Assembly (NCBI RefSeq): GCF_017549005.1
Contig: NZ_JAFYYT010000007.1
Coordinates: forward strand, 141,247 to 205,246
DNA from: Ruminococcus sp.
GTDB lineage: Bacteria; Bacillota; Clostridia; Oscillospirales; Ruminococcaceae
Direction: 5' to 3'
Length of the DNA: 64,000 nucleotides
This document shows, in pieces, positions 1-8,671 of the stretch; within the stretch, counting starts at the first letter, position 1; every line of letters starts with the position of its first letter. The notes under the pieces are model-generated. The model did not search any database, was not told the DNA's origin, and saw only the letters and a list, made by a program, of their open reading frames with translations. The translations under genes and the position numbers were made by a program.

Positions 1-106
1 ATTTTCCTGCGCCTGTTTCGCCTGTGAAAATATTAAGCTTTTCATTCAGCGGAATGACCGCTTCTCTGATAACAGCAAGGTTGCGGATGTATATTTCTTT
101 TAACAT
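1..106 (-). CDS. recN: DNA repair protein RecN, N-terminal fragment (runs off window)
   Basis: Only the first 35 codons are inside the window. They read as an SMC-like N-terminus (MLKEIYIRNLAVI start, then a Walker A motif GETGAGK at residues 29-35), as in the RecN ATPase of double-strand-break repair. The ATG is at 106, and the ribosome site GAGGAGGT lies inside the last codons of argR just upstream, which fixes the start and implies translational coupling. The order argR-recN after xseA-xseB-ispA-dxs-tlyA-nadK is a classic Firmicute cluster. The rest of the protein lies outside, so catalytic completeness cannot be judged. Confidence 0.9.
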   Translation of the reverse strand, partial: MLKEIYIRNLAVIREAVIPLNEKLNIFTGETGAGK

Positions 107-115
107 TCTGAGCTG

Positions 116-559
116 TTACCTCCTCGGAAAAAGCTCGCTGCGAAATTTCTTTGAGAGCTTCTTTGCGTCTGCTTCACTGCGGACAAGTATGAATATCGTA
201 TCATCGCCTGCTATAGTTCCGACAATGCCCTCATGCTCAACAGAGTCAATGGCAGCGCAGGTTCCCTGCGCCATGCCTGCACGGCATTTGAGGACTATTG
301 TGTTCATTGCATAGTCAACAGAGACTACCGCCTCTTCAAACAGTGACTTCTCGGCTACTGCCGCCGCAGGCAGAGAGTAACGGTAAATTCCGTGCTCGTC
401 CCTCTGTTTTACAAGTGAGAGCTGCTGTATATCACGGGAAAGCGTAGCCTGCGTGGTCTTTATGCCCTTTTCAGCAAGCAGTCTGATAAGGAGCTCCTGC
501 GTGGCAACAGGCTGCTCCGTGATTATTTCGAGTATTGCTTCATGTCTGCGATTTTTCAT
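116..559 (-). CDS. argR: Arginine repressor ArgR
   Basis: A 147-residue protein of the usual ArgR/AhrC length. The N-terminal winged helix-turn-helix (residues ~1-70, with the typical KTTQATLSRDI recognition segment) binds ARG boxes. The C-terminal ~75 residues form the hexamerisation and arginine-binding domain, with the family-typical GTIAGDDTI stretch. It senses L-arginine and controls arginine metabolism. It sits 16 bp after nadK and 9 bp before recN on the same strand, so it is a member of the long operon rather than next to arginine genes, the common arrangement in clostridia. The GGAGA site overlaps the end of the intergenic gap. Confidence 0.96.
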   Translation of the reverse strand: MKNRRHEAILEIITEQPVATQELLIRLLAEKGIKTTQATLSRDIQQLSLVKQRDEHGIYRYSLPAAAVAEKSLFEEAVVSVDYAMNTIVLKCRAGMAQGTCAAIDSVEHEGIVGTIAGDDTIFILVRSEADAKKLSKKFRSELFPRR

Positions 560-575
560 TATCGGACCGCTCTCC

Positions 576-1430
576 TTACTTTATGGGCTTGCACATCTTC
601 TTGCAAAGGGACTCATGGAAAGAATTGCCGATGATATCTATGAAGTTGATATCGTTCTTTCCGCGGCATATCTCTATACTGTCGCCCTTTCTCAGACTTA
701 TGAAATGCTCTCCGTCAACATTTATCACCATGCTGTCATCACGTACTGTCGTATCCTCAAGTCGAAGCTTTCTTCCCGGAGAAAAGAGCGTTGCCCTTGA
801 AAACAGGGAATGTGGGCATATCAGCGTCATTTCAATACATTCAAGGTCAGGCTCGATAACAGGGCCTCCTGCCGACAGGGCGTATGCCGTGGAACCCGAT
901 GGAGTACTGAAAAGAACTCCGTCCGCTCTGTATCTGCCGACAAGGTAATCGTCGGAATATACCTCGAAATCACATATGCGGAAGCTGCCAGAGCGCGCGG
1001 ATACTTCATTGAGCACTGTAGCCGTTATATCACCGTCCTCGCTGTGATATACCACATCAAGGGTCATGCGCTGAGATATGTCGAACTCTCCCGTAGTCAG
1101 AAGACTGAGCTTGTCGAGCTGGTCGGCTTCAAGACCTGCCATAAAGCCGAGAGTTCCCGTATTTATGCCGAGAAGCTTTGTATCGCTGCCGATGAGAAGC
1201 TTCGCACAGCGCAGGATAGTTCCGTCGCCGCCTATTGCAAGCACAACGTCAGCAGTTTTTGCCGACTCCTTGATATCCTCGAACCTGATATGAGGCTTAT
1301 CCGAAAAATCATTCCTGAATATCTCGCTTACCGAGACCTCTATACCGCATTCCGCAAGCACATCGCAGGCCTCGCGGGCGCAGCTGAGCGCATTGGGCTT
1401 CTGAAAATTAGGGTACAATGCTGCCTTCAT
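576..1430 (-). CDS. nadK: NAD kinase
   Basis: 284 residues, typical for ATP/polyphosphate-dependent NAD kinases, which phosphorylate NAD+ to NADP+ in the cytosol. The signature GGDGT is at residues ~67-71 and is followed by the NTGTLGFM motif. Further downstream a TPSGSTAYALSAGGP stretch matches the conserved substrate-binding region. The start at 1430 has an AAGGAG ribosome site overlapping the end of tlyA, so the two genes are tightly coupled. It is part of the asp23-to-recN operon. Nothing unusual was seen. Confidence 0.97.
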   Translation of the reverse strand: MKAALYPNFQKPNALSCAREACDVLAECGIEVSVSEIFRNDFSDKPHIRFEDIKESAKTADVVLAIGGDGTILRCAKLLIGSDTKLLGINTGTLGFMAGLEADQLDKLSLLTTGEFDISQRMTLDVVYHSEDGDITATVLNEVSARSGSFRICDFEVYSDDYLVGRYRADGVLFSTPSGSTAYALSAGGPVIEPDLECIEMTLICPHSLFSRATLFSPGRKLRLEDTTVRDDSMVINVDGEHFISLRKGDSIEICRGKNDINFIDIIGNSFHESLCKKMCKPIK

Positions 1431-1441
1431 AAACGCACTCC

Positions 1442-2227
1442 TTAAAGTTTACTGAATGAGCTGTCTATAAGCTCCTTAAAATCGTGTACTGCAGGTTCTC
1501 CCACTGTTTTGCGCAGCTTGACGAGGTATTCTATGTTGCCGCTGCCGCCGCGCACAGGAGAATATGTATATTTTTCCGTCATAAAGCCTATTGACCGTGC
1601 AAAGCTGTCGATCTCCGAAAGAACGCGCAGATGCACTTTTCTGTCCTTAACTATGCCGTGCTTGCCGATATCGCTCCTGCCTGCCTCGAACTGCGGCTTG
1701 ATGAGCACTGCTGCGGCTGCTCCGTCCGCAAGGAGCTCATATACCTTGGGAAGTATCTTCGTAAGGGATATGAACGAAACATCTACAGATATGAAATCCG
1801 CATTTCCGCCTATGTCCACGGAATCGAGCTCGCGTATGTCAGTTCCTTCCATATTGATGACTCTTGCGTCCCTCCTGAGCTTTTCCGCAAGCTGTCCGTG
1901 TCCGACATCAACAGCGTAGACCTTTGCAGCTCCGCGCTGTAGCATAAAATCGGTAAAGCCGCCTGTTGAAGCTCCTATGTCAAGGCAGGTCATGCCGCTG
2001 AATTCAAGTCCGAATACTTCCGCCGCCTTTTCAAGCTTCAGAGCGCCTCTGCCCACATATGCGTCATTCTCACAGGAAACTATCTCGTCGTCCAACGTTA
2101 CCTCGTCTGAGGGTTTCTTTGACGTTTTTCCGTTGACGGAAACGCTTCCCGAACGTATCATTTCCTTTGCACGTTCGCGGCTCCTTGCAAGTCCCCTTGA
2201 AACGAGCTCTATGTCAAGCCTCGGCAT
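1442..2227 (-). CDS. tlyA: TlyA-family rRNA 2'-O-methyltransferase (S4 + FtsJ-like)
   Basis: About 261 residues from the ATG at 2227. This start has an AGGAG site 8 nt upstream; an upstream in-frame ATG at 2290 lacks one. Residues 1-60 are an S4 RNA-binding domain. A Rossmann methyltransferase fold of the FtsJ/RrmJ type follows, with the SAM motif DIGASTGGFTD near residue 65. TlyA proteins 2'-O-methylate cytidines in 16S/23S rRNA; some members are also called haemolysins, but that role is not supported here. The gene overlaps the 3' end of dxs by 14 bp, consistent with co-translation. Confidence 0.93.
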   Translation of the reverse strand: MPRLDIELVSRGLARSRERAKEMIRSGSVSVNGKTSKKPSDEVTLDDEIVSCENDAYVGRGALKLEKAAEVFGLEFSGMTCLDIGASTGGFTDFMLQRGAAKVYAVDVGHGQLAEKLRRDARVINMEGTDIRELDSVDIGGNADFISVDVSFISLTKILPKVYELLADGAAAAVLIKPQFEAGRSDIGKHGIVKDRKVHLRVLSEIDSFARSIGFMTEKYTYSPVRGGSGNIEYLVKLRKTVGEPAVHDFKELIDSSFSKL

Positions 2228-4094
2228 CGTTTTGTCTCCTGTTTCTGATGTATGAGACCATTTTTCCGCTTGTAAGTCCCAGTTTTTCAAGACATGACTT
2301 CACGGAAGCCTGCTTTACAAAACCGTCGGCTGTCACTCTGCTGTAATCGCCGCAGTAACCGAGTTCGGAGAGCATATCCCCGACTTTTTCGGAAATACTT
2401 CCCTCGCCCATTGACTCCTCGAAGAATACTACTCTCTTATACTGAACTATCTTGCTGCCAAGCTCTCCGTCAAGAGGATGTATCCTTGTGAGCTTGAGTA
2501 TATCGCAGCTTATATCCTCCTTCAGCAGCTTTTTCTGCGCCTTGAAGGCTTCATTATAGAGCCTGCCGTATGTGATGATAAGAGTTTCGCTGCCGCATAC
2601 CTGTTTGAAAAGCCAGTCCTCGGTGATGTCCGACTGGTCAAATTCGACTTTTTCAGCACCGCGGGGATAACGCACCGCAGCAAGTCCTTTATCTTCGTAT
2701 ATCGCCTTTCTCATGCACATTTTCAGTTCCATGTAGCATGAGGGCGAATAAACCACAGTATTCGGTATGGAAGTAAGCATGGGAACATCAAGAAGTCCCT
2801 GATGAGTTTCGCCGTCCTCACCGACTATGCCTGCACGGTCAACTCCGAGAACTACATGAAGCTTTCCGATAGCAACGTCATGTATGAGCTGGTCGTATGA
2901 GCGCTGCAGGAATGTGGAATATACCGCAAAAACAGGTATCATTCCCATAGAAGCAAGTCCTCCCGCGAATGTGACGGCGTGCTGCTCGGCGATACCGACA
3001 TCGAAAAATCTGTCGGGATACTTGAAATGGAAGAACTGAAGTCCCGTACCGTACTTCATAGCGGCAGTTATGGCACAGAGCTTATCGTTTTTGTCGGCAA
3101 GCTTTACAAGCTCCCTGCCAAAAACAGTGGAATAGCTGTCGGCGGCCGCTACCTCGGGATTTCCAGTAGCTATGTCAAACTTAGAGATACCGTGGTATTC
3201 GCCTGGATTCTCCTCAGCAGGGCGATATCCCTTTCCCTTTACGGTCTTGACGTGTATGAAAACAGGCTGATGATAGGACTTCGCCATATGAATTACCTCT
3301 TCGAGCTCCGAAAGGCTGTGGCCGTTAACGGGGCCGAGGTAAATAAAGCCCATATCCTCAAACATCGTACTCTGCTCGAGAATGTTGGATTTTACAGAAT
3401 CCTTTACGTTTTTGATACCCTTTGCCACACTTGTTCCCACAAGAGGTATCTTGCCGAGACCTCTCTCAACAGCACGCTTGGTATTGAGGTACTTCTCCGT
3501 ATTTCTCAGGGAAGTAAGATATTTAGAGAGCGAACCAACGCTCTTGGAAATAGACATATTATTATCGTTAAGGATAACTATAAGATTGCTTCTCCTGTCT
3601 CTTCCGCAGTTATTTATAGCTTCGTAGAACATACCGCCCGTCATTGCTCCGTCGCCGATGACAGCCACCGCATAGTTGTCCTTGCCCTGGAGCTTCATAG
3701 CTTCGGCAATGCCGCAGGCTACTGAAACAGAGGTGCTGCTGTGACCGCTTATGAACGTGTCATGCGGCGATTCCTCGGGCTTGGGGAAACCAGATATTCC
3801 GTTTTCCTGACGCAGCGTGGAAAACTTGTCAAGTCTGCCCGTGAGTATCTTATGGGTATAGGACTGATGTCCCACGTCCCATACTATCTTGTCCTCGGGA
3901 GAGTTGAAATTACGGTGCAGAGCCATTGTGAGCTCCACAGCGCCGAGATTTGACGCAAGATGTCCGCCTGTCTTTGAAACAGTCGAGATAAGAATATTGC
4001 GTATCTCCTTGCAGAGTGCGGAACACTGAGTGAGAGAAAGCTTTTTCAGGTCCTGCGGGAGCTGAAGCTCCTCAAGCCTGACCTTTTCATTCAT
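2214..4094 (-). CDS. dxs: 1-deoxy-D-xylulose-5-phosphate synthase
   Basis: About 626 residues. Condenses pyruvate and glyceraldehyde-3-phosphate to DXP, the first step of the MEP isoprenoid pathway; thiamine-diphosphate dependent. Visible hallmarks are the DVGHQSYTHKILTGR segment, the ThDP motif beginning GDGAMTGG, and a transketolase-type pyrimidine domain with DRAGIVGEDGETHQG. I chose the ATG at 4094 because an AAGGAA site lies 9 nt upstream; the ATG six codons earlier (4112) has no convincing site. It lies next to ispA, so two isoprenoid steps share the operon. Confidence 0.97.
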   Translation of the reverse strand: MNEKVRLEELQLPQDLKKLSLTQCSALCKEIRNILISTVSKTGGHLASNLGAVELTMALHRNFNSPEDKIVWDVGHQSYTHKILTGRLDKFSTLRQENGISGFPKPEESPHDTFISGHSSTSVSVACGIAEAMKLQGKDNYAVAVIGDGAMTGGMFYEAINNCGRDRRSNLIVILNDNNMSISKSVGSLSKYLTSLRNTEKYLNTKRAVERGLGKIPLVGTSVAKGIKNVKDSVKSNILEQSTMFEDMGFIYLGPVNGHSLSELEEVIHMAKSYHQPVFIHVKTVKGKGYRPAEENPGEYHGISKFDIATGNPEVAAADSYSTVFGRELVKLADKNDKLCAITAAMKYGTGLQFFHFKYPDRFFDVGIAEQHAVTFAGGLASMGMIPVFAVYSTFLQRSYDQLIHDVAIGKLHVVLGVDRAGIVGEDGETHQGLLDVPMLTSIPNTVVYSPSCYMELKMCMRKAIYEDKGLAAVRYPRGAEKVEFDQSDITEDWLFKQVCGSETLIITYGRLYNEAFKAQKKLLKEDISCDILKLTRIHPLDGELGSKIVQYKRVVFFEESMGEGSISEKVGDMLSELGYCGDYSRVTADGFVKQASVKSCLEKLGLTSGKMVSYIRNRRQNDAEA

Positions 4095-4150
4095 ACTTGT
4101 ATTTTCCTTCATTTTTTACGAATGCGGAGTATCGTCCGCAGCTCCTTATG

Positions 4151-5041
4151 TTAATTCTTTCTTTTCAGAAGCGTCTCTGTGAGCTCCGTGAGGAATCCGT
4201 CGCTGCCGAATATTTCAAGGCAGCCGAGAGCTTCGTCCGTTACTGCATTAGCGATCTCCTGTGCTTTTTCGACTCCGTAAAGAGTTACAAATGTGGTCTT
4301 GTTTTCCTCCACGTCGCTTCCCACAGGCTTACCGAGCTCCTCAGTCGTACTGGTAACATCAAGAATATCGTCAATTATCTGGAAAGCAAGTCCGAGCTTA
4401 AAGCCGTAATCTGCTGCTGCCTGTATCTTTTTGTCGTCAGCACCTGCACATATGCAGCCCATCATACACGAAACTGCAATGAGCTGTCCTGTCTTGTGTC
4501 TGTACATATTGCGGAGATTTGCCTCATCGACGTCGCTTCTTTCCTCGTTTTCCATGTCGATGACCTGTCCGCCTATCATGCCTTCCCTGCCAACAGCCCT
4601 TGCAAGACATGAGATTATCTTGACCTTCTGCCCGCTGCTGAGCTCCTCTGCATTTGCTATCAGCTCAAATGGGAGAACAGACAGCGCGTCACCTGCCAGG
4701 ATAGCCATAGCCTCTCCGAAAGCCTTGTGACAGGAGGGCTTTCCACGGCGGAAATCATCGTTGTCCATTGCAGGAAGGTCGTCATGGATAAGCGAGAATG
4801 TATGTATCATCTCAATAGCAGCCGCAGGAGCGCAGGCTTTCCTGTAGTCTCCGCCGAGAGCGCTGCAGAAGGCGTAGACAAGCACGGGACGTATCCTCTT
4901 GCCGCCTGCCTCAAGGGAATAATTCATGGCGTCGATAAGATTTTTCTGTGCCGTCATACTGTCCGAATGTGCATTGTATTTTTTGAGGTTACCCTCTGTA
5001 AATTTTATATATTCGCTGAATTGTTCTTTGAAATTACTCAT
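4151..5041 (-). CDS. ispA: Polyprenyl (farnesyl/geranylgeranyl) diphosphate synthase
   Basis: About 296 residues, a trans-isoprenyl diphosphate synthase that condenses IPP with allylic diphosphates. Both Asp-rich motifs are intact: DDLPAMDND (first, DDxxD type) and QIIDDILD (second). The ATG at 5041 carries a GGAG site 9 nt upstream and overlaps the end of xseB by 8 bp; a further in-frame ATG at 5059 is possible but poorly placed. Product chain length cannot be set from sequence by eye; FPP is the usual product of the xse-linked copy. Confidence 0.94.
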   Translation of the reverse strand: MSNFKEQFSEYIKFTEGNLKKYNAHSDSMTAQKNLIDAMNYSLEAGGKRIRPVLVYAFCSALGGDYRKACAPAAAIEMIHTFSLIHDDLPAMDNDDFRRGKPSCHKAFGEAMAILAGDALSVLPFELIANAEELSSGQKVKIISCLARAVGREGMIGGQVIDMENEERSDVDEANLRNMYRHKTGQLIAVSCMMGCICAGADDKKIQAAADYGFKLGLAFQIIDDILDVTSTTEELGKPVGSDVEENKTTFVTLYGVEKAQEIANAVTDEALGCLEIFGSDGFLTELTETLLKRKN

Positions 5042-5234
5042 TTTCTGATTCTCCGCCATCCTCTGTTATCTTTATCTTAGCCTTGTCAAGCTGTTTCCTG
5101 CAGGCTGCCGTGAGCTTAACTCCGTCGCCGTAAAGCTGTACAGCCTTTTCAAGGGGAATATCTCCCTTTTCGAGCTCAGAAACTATCCTGCCGAGCTCGT
5201 TCATATTATCTTCAAATGTAGCTTTTTCCTTCAT
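5034..5234 (-). CDS. xseB: Exodeoxyribonuclease VII small subunit
   Basis: 66 residues, the normal size of XseB, with the family pattern F-E--M-ELGRIVSELEKGDIPLEKAVQLYGDG. It binds the large subunit XseA to form exonuclease VII, which degrades single-stranded DNA in both directions. It lies 4 bp downstream of xseA and overlaps ispA by a few bases. The C-terminus is acidic (EDGGESENE). No anomalies. Confidence 0.95.
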   Translation of the reverse strand: MKEKATFEDNMNELGRIVSELEKGDIPLEKAVQLYGDGVKLTAACRKQLDKAKIKITEDGGESENE

Positions 5235-5238
5235 TTTA

Positions 5239-6429
5239 TCACCATTTATCTTTTATCTCGGCTTCTGCGCCGCCGCTGCCGAAGGTTATCCTTATACTGT
5301 CGCCTTTTTCAAGTTTTCCCGAGGAGTTGAGCAGTTTTTCACCCTTGTATACAAGAGAATAACCTCGAGAAAGCACTTTCAGGGGACTCAGACTGTCAAG
5401 CCTTGCAGCCTTTTCCGCAAGAGCCCTTTCAAGTTTGTCAATATACCTGAGAAGTGCGGTCTCACTGCGCTTTTCAAGCGCTGAAAGCCGCTCCTCCGTG
5501 AGTTTCAGTCGCTTCTCGGGCGACTGCGCCAAAAGCCGCGCATTGAGCGCTGTAAAGCGGTCTGTAGCCTTGTCGAAACAGTTCCCTGCCGCTTTTTCAA
5601 TGCGGCGCTCCATGACCGAGAGCTTCACGTAAAGCAAAGCTATATCCGGAGCTGCAAGCTCTGCCGCCGCCGATGGCGTAGGCGCTCTGAGGTCTGCCAC
5701 AAGGTCGGCTATGGTGAAATCGGTCTCATGACCGACAGCCGATATCACCGGCACTTTGCAGTTGTATATGGCATAAGCCACCTTTTCTGTGTTGAATACA
5801 CTGAGATCTTCGCTGGAACCGCCGCCTCTGCCTACGATTATGACATCGCAGCCTGCCGCCTCTGCTCTGATTATTCCTCTGCACACTGAGTCAGCCGCAG
5901 CTTCTCCCTGAACAAGCGCATTTACGGCATATATCTCACCCAGCGGATAACGCCGCGATAATACATTGATTATATCACGCACAGCCGCTCCGCTGAGAGA
6001 AGTTACTGCGCCTATCTTTTTAGGCATTGAGGGTATAGGTCTTTTATGAGCGGTATCAAATATGCCTTCCTTCTGCAGCTTCTTTTTAAGCTGCTCCAGA
6101 GCAACATTGGCTTTTCCGGCACCCTCGGGGATAATATCATTGACATAGAGCTGATATGCTCCGTCGCGCTCGTAAACGCCTATACTTCCCGAAACTATCA
6201 CGGACATACCGTCCTCGGGCTCGAATTTAAGGCGCATAGCCGAGTTTGCAAACATTACTGCCTTTATGGAGCTCTCACTGTCTTTAAGGGTAAAATATAC
6301 GTGACCGCTGCGGAAATGCTTCACATAGTTGGATATTTCGCCGCGGACCATCACGCCCTGAATGTTCCTGTCGTTCTTTAATACCGAACCGATATATCTG
6401 TTTATCTGTGTAACTGTAATTACAGGCAT
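5239..6429 (-). CDS. xseA: Exodeoxyribonuclease VII large subunit
   Basis: 396 residues. The N-terminal OB-fold (residues ~1-100, with IQGVMVRGEISNYVKHFRSGH) binds single-stranded DNA. The central catalytic domain has the IIVGRGGGSSEDL motif and a nearby AVGHETDFTIAD segment, and a coiled-coil region follows that contacts XseB. It is somewhat shorter than E. coli XseA (~456) but normal for clostridia. The gene begins inside the 3' end of the TsaD-like gene (10-bp overlap) and is followed by xseB after 4 bp. Confidence 0.96.
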   Translation of the reverse strand: MPVITVTQINRYIGSVLKNDRNIQGVMVRGEISNYVKHFRSGHVYFTLKDSESSIKAVMFANSAMRLKFEPEDGMSVIVSGSIGVYERDGAYQLYVNDIIPEGAGKANVALEQLKKKLQKEGIFDTAHKRPIPSMPKKIGAVTSLSGAAVRDIINVLSRRYPLGEIYAVNALVQGEAAADSVCRGIIRAEAAGCDVIIVGRGGGSSEDLSVFNTEKVAYAIYNCKVPVISAVGHETDFTIADLVADLRAPTPSAAAELAAPDIALLYVKLSVMERRIEKAAGNCFDKATDRFTALNARLLAQSPEKRLKLTEERLSALEKRSETALLRYIDKLERALAEKAARLDSLSPLKVLSRGYSLVYKGEKLLNSSGKLEKGDSIRITFGSGGAEAEIKDKW

Positions 6430-7376
6430 GATTTCTCTCCTGTACTCTTCAAATATCCGTATATAGCAACTCCTGCCGCATTGTCGCAGGAGAACTGCGG
6501 CTCTGCGAAGCTTGCCTGCGGAAAGCGGGAAATTATCCTGTCGCGGATAATAACGTCCGACATTACTCCGCCTGCAAAAACAAGGGGAAGCTCACCATAT
6601 TTTTCAACTGCATGAGCTGTCATGGCAATTATTGTCTCGGCAATGAAATCAAGGCAATACTTTGCGATATTCTCAGGCTTTTCGCCGCTTTTCAGCATTG
6701 CGCCGCATTTATTCTCAACTCCGGAGAGACAGCAGCTGCCGTCTTTCAGCACCGGCTTAACCTTAAAACTCTTATCAGCATTGACTGCAAGCCTTTCCAG
6801 CTCTGTGCCGCATGGAAAGTGAAGTCCAAGCATAAGCCCCGTGCGGTCAACAGCCTGTCCTGCTTTCAGGTCGATGGAAGTGCCGACTTCCGTTATCTTC
6901 ATGATACTCTCGCTGTCAGGCTCACATAAAAGACAGTCCGTCGTTCCGCCGCTGACATGAAAGGCGATGAACCGCTCTTTCACAAGCTCAAGCCTGTCCG
7001 CAGAATAAAGAGCCGCAAGGATATGTCCCACCTGATGTGAGGTCGTATACATTTCCGCTCCGGTTACAGCCGCATATGAACGTGCAAATCCCTCGCCGCA
7101 AAGGAAACACGGCATATATGAGCCGTCGATATTGCGGGGTCTTGCTGAAGCGGTGACAACTTCCGGTATGCCTAAGCTGTTCTCGCCGAAAAGCTGCTCT
7201 ATCATGTCCGGGAGCTGCTTTGTATGATGAAAAACAGCGTCGCTCTGACGGAGCCCCAGCTCGCCTTCCTTTACGGGAAGAAGCTTTTTCCGCTGGTATA
7301 TCCTGTTCTCCCCACTTACGTAAACAGCTGCCGAGGTAGTATAATTACTCGTATCAACTCCGAGATATTCAGGCAT
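6420..7376 (-). CDS. TsaD/Kae1-like protein (M22 fold), divergent paralogue
   Basis: 318 residues with the ASKHA/Kae1 fold: N-terminal LGVDTSNYTTSAA, a metal-site-like SHQVGH segment, HVSGGTTD (phosphate loop) and a C-terminal FAGGVMSD. True TsaD transfers the threonylcarbamoyl group to A37 of tRNA and is usually ~335-345 residues with an HMEGH motif. Here the motif reads HQVGH and the protein is shorter, so this is probably the clostridial paralogue found between nusB and xseA rather than the main TsaD. Its job is not established. It overlaps nusB upstream (8 bp) and xseA downstream, so it is translated with them. Confidence 0.8.
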   Translation of the reverse strand: MPEYLGVDTSNYTTSAAVYVSGENRIYQRKKLLPVKEGELGLRQSDAVFHHTKQLPDMIEQLFGENSLGIPEVVTASARPRNIDGSYMPCFLCGEGFARSYAAVTGAEMYTTSHQVGHILAALYSADRLELVKERFIAFHVSGGTTDCLLCEPDSESIMKITEVGTSIDLKAGQAVDRTGLMLGLHFPCGTELERLAVNADKSFKVKPVLKDGSCCLSGVENKCGAMLKSGEKPENIAKYCLDFIAETIIAMTAHAVEKYGELPLVFAGGVMSDVIIRDRIISRFPQASFAEPQFSCDNAAGVAIYGYLKSTGEKSCL

Positions 7377-7785
7377 TTTCTTTGTCTTCCTTCTGGGAAT
7401 CCCTTGAAAAAGCGCCGAGAACGCCGTTTATAAATGCGGTATCCTCCTGATATGTATACATCATGGATAGCTTTATAGCTTCGCTTATAGCCGCATTCAT
7501 AGGAGTATTATCGTCATAAATGGACTCGTACATAGCTATCCTGAGTATTGCGAGATTGAGCTTTGAAATTCTCGAAATGCTTCTTGACTTGCTGTATTTT
7601 GAGATGATACCGTCAAGCTCCTCAGCGTGCTCGAGAGTTCCCTCAACTATTTTCTTTACCTCATCGTTTACGGTTATCTCGTCGATCTCCTCGGCTATCT
7701 CGTAAAGCTCATTTATATCATCATCGCGCAGAAGCTGCTCAAAAACCAGCTTGAATGCGCTGTCTCTAATTTCACGTCTGGTCAT
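7369..7785 (-). CDS. nusB: Transcription antitermination factor NusB
   Basis: 138 residues, all-helical, with the family N-terminus (TRREIRDSAFKLVFEQL) and C-terminal segment ESIYDDNTPMNAAISEAIKL. NusB pairs with NusE/S10 on boxA of nascent rRNA to suppress termination. It starts directly after the GNAT gene (adjacent codons) and overlaps the TsaD-like gene. The Asp23-nusB-xseA neighbourhood is widespread in Clostridia, which supports the call. Confidence 0.95.
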   Translation of the reverse strand: MTRREIRDSAFKLVFEQLLRDDDINELYEIAEEIDEITVNDEVKKIVEGTLEHAEELDGIISKYSKSRSISRISKLNLAILRIAMYESIYDDNTPMNAAISEAIKLSMMYTYQEDTAFINGVLGAFSRDSQKEDKENA

Positions 7786-8235
7786 TTATACTCTCCTTTT
7801 TTCAAAGGAATGATACATGAACACCATGTCGTCTATCCCTTTGAATCCGTTTTTTATATAAAATCTTTCACTTGGCTTGCCTTTTCCCGTCAGAAGCGCC
7901 ATTGCAGCGACGTTTTCTTCTGCAAGCTCGTTCTCCGCATGGGCGAGCACAGCCGAACCCATGCCGCAGTGCTGCAAATCGGGAGCCACGCAGAACTCGT
8001 CTATCACGTATTCGGTGCCGTGCAGATATGTAAGCTTTCTGCCGCACAATACCGCTCTGATAACTCCGCCATCGGCATAAACATAGCCGACTGACTGCGG
8101 TGAGGACATAAGCTCGCTTATCCTCTTTGCTGCAAGCTCAATATCCCAGTTCTCATTCCAGGGCTCTCCCGCAAATGCAGAACGGAAAACCTCTGCCGCG
8201 CCTTCAAGGTCGTCAGCGGTATATCTTCTTATCAT
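7786..8235 (-). CDS. GNAT-family N-acetyltransferase
   Basis: 149 residues with a GNAT fold. The acetyl-CoA-binding motif A appears as DEFCVAPDLQHCGMGSAVL (R/Q-x-x-G-x-G/A type), followed by an RFYIKNGF segment typical of the last strand. The substrate cannot be told from sequence. The ATG overlaps the asp23 stop (ATGA) and the gene abuts nusB, so it is co-translated within the operon. It may modify a small metabolite or a ribosomal protein; I have no basis to choose. Confidence 0.85.
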   Translation of the reverse strand: MIRRYTADDLEGAAEVFRSAFAGEPWNENWDIELAAKRISELMSSPQSVGYVYADGGVIRAVLCGRKLTYLHGTEYVIDEFCVAPDLQHCGMGSAVLAHAENELAEENVAAMALLTGKGKPSERFYIKNGFKGIDDMVFMYHSFEKRRV

Positions 8236-8573
8236 TCAAAAACTACTCCGCTGACTGTTACGTTTACTCTTGCAACAGGAACGCCTGTCATGTTCTGAAC
8301 GTTTTCCTTGACTGCAGTCTGAACCTCCTGTGCAATATTGCAGGCTTTTTCACCGCTCTTTATGATTATTTTCATATCCACAGCCGCAACATCTCCCATC
8401 ATGCTTATCTTGATGGGACCATTCTTTCTGAGCTTGCTCATTTTGCCTACTTCGCCGCCAAGCCCTGCGACTCCCTTAACATCGAGAGCTGCAAGCCTGG
8501 CAATGGCGATTATCACGTCTTCTGATATTTTAAGTCTGCTTGAGACCTGAGGCTTCATGTTTTCAACTTCCAT
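8232..8573 (-). CDS. Asp23/Gls24 family envelope stress protein
   Basis: 113 residues matching the Asp23 (alkaline-shock protein 23 / Gls24) domain, with the pattern ISEDVIIAIARLAALDVKGVAGLGG and a C-terminal GVPVARVNVTVSGVVF. Family members are abundant membrane-associated or cytosolic proteins linked to envelope stress; the molecular action is unclear. It is the first gene of the long minus-strand operon. The start at 8573 has a GGAGGT site 5 nt upstream, and a sigma-A promoter lies ~70 bp upstream. Confidence 0.92.
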   Translation of the reverse strand: MEVENMKPQVSSRLKISEDVIIAIARLAALDVKGVAGLGGEVGKMSKLRKNGPIKISMMGDVAAVDMKIIIKSGEKACNIAQEVQTAVKENVQNMTGVPVARVNVTVSGVVFE

Positions 8574-8642
8574 AGCGGACCTCCGTCGGCGATATTTGAG
8601 TGTATCTTTTAATCAAAACTATGTATACACCCTTACTATTAT

Positions 8643-8671
8643 ATTATACCAAATAATTATTCTCAATTCAA
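8643..8671 (-). promoter_or_regulatory. Sigma-A promoter of the asp23-to-recN operon
   Basis: On the minus strand, TTGAAT (8666-8671) and TATAAT (8643-8648) are separated by 17 bp. Transcription should start near 8636, giving a ~60-nt leader before asp23. The -35 box abuts the stop codon of spoIIIAH, and I see no terminator hairpin for the spoIIIA operon here, so sporulation-time read-through into asp23 is possible. Confidence 0.75.
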
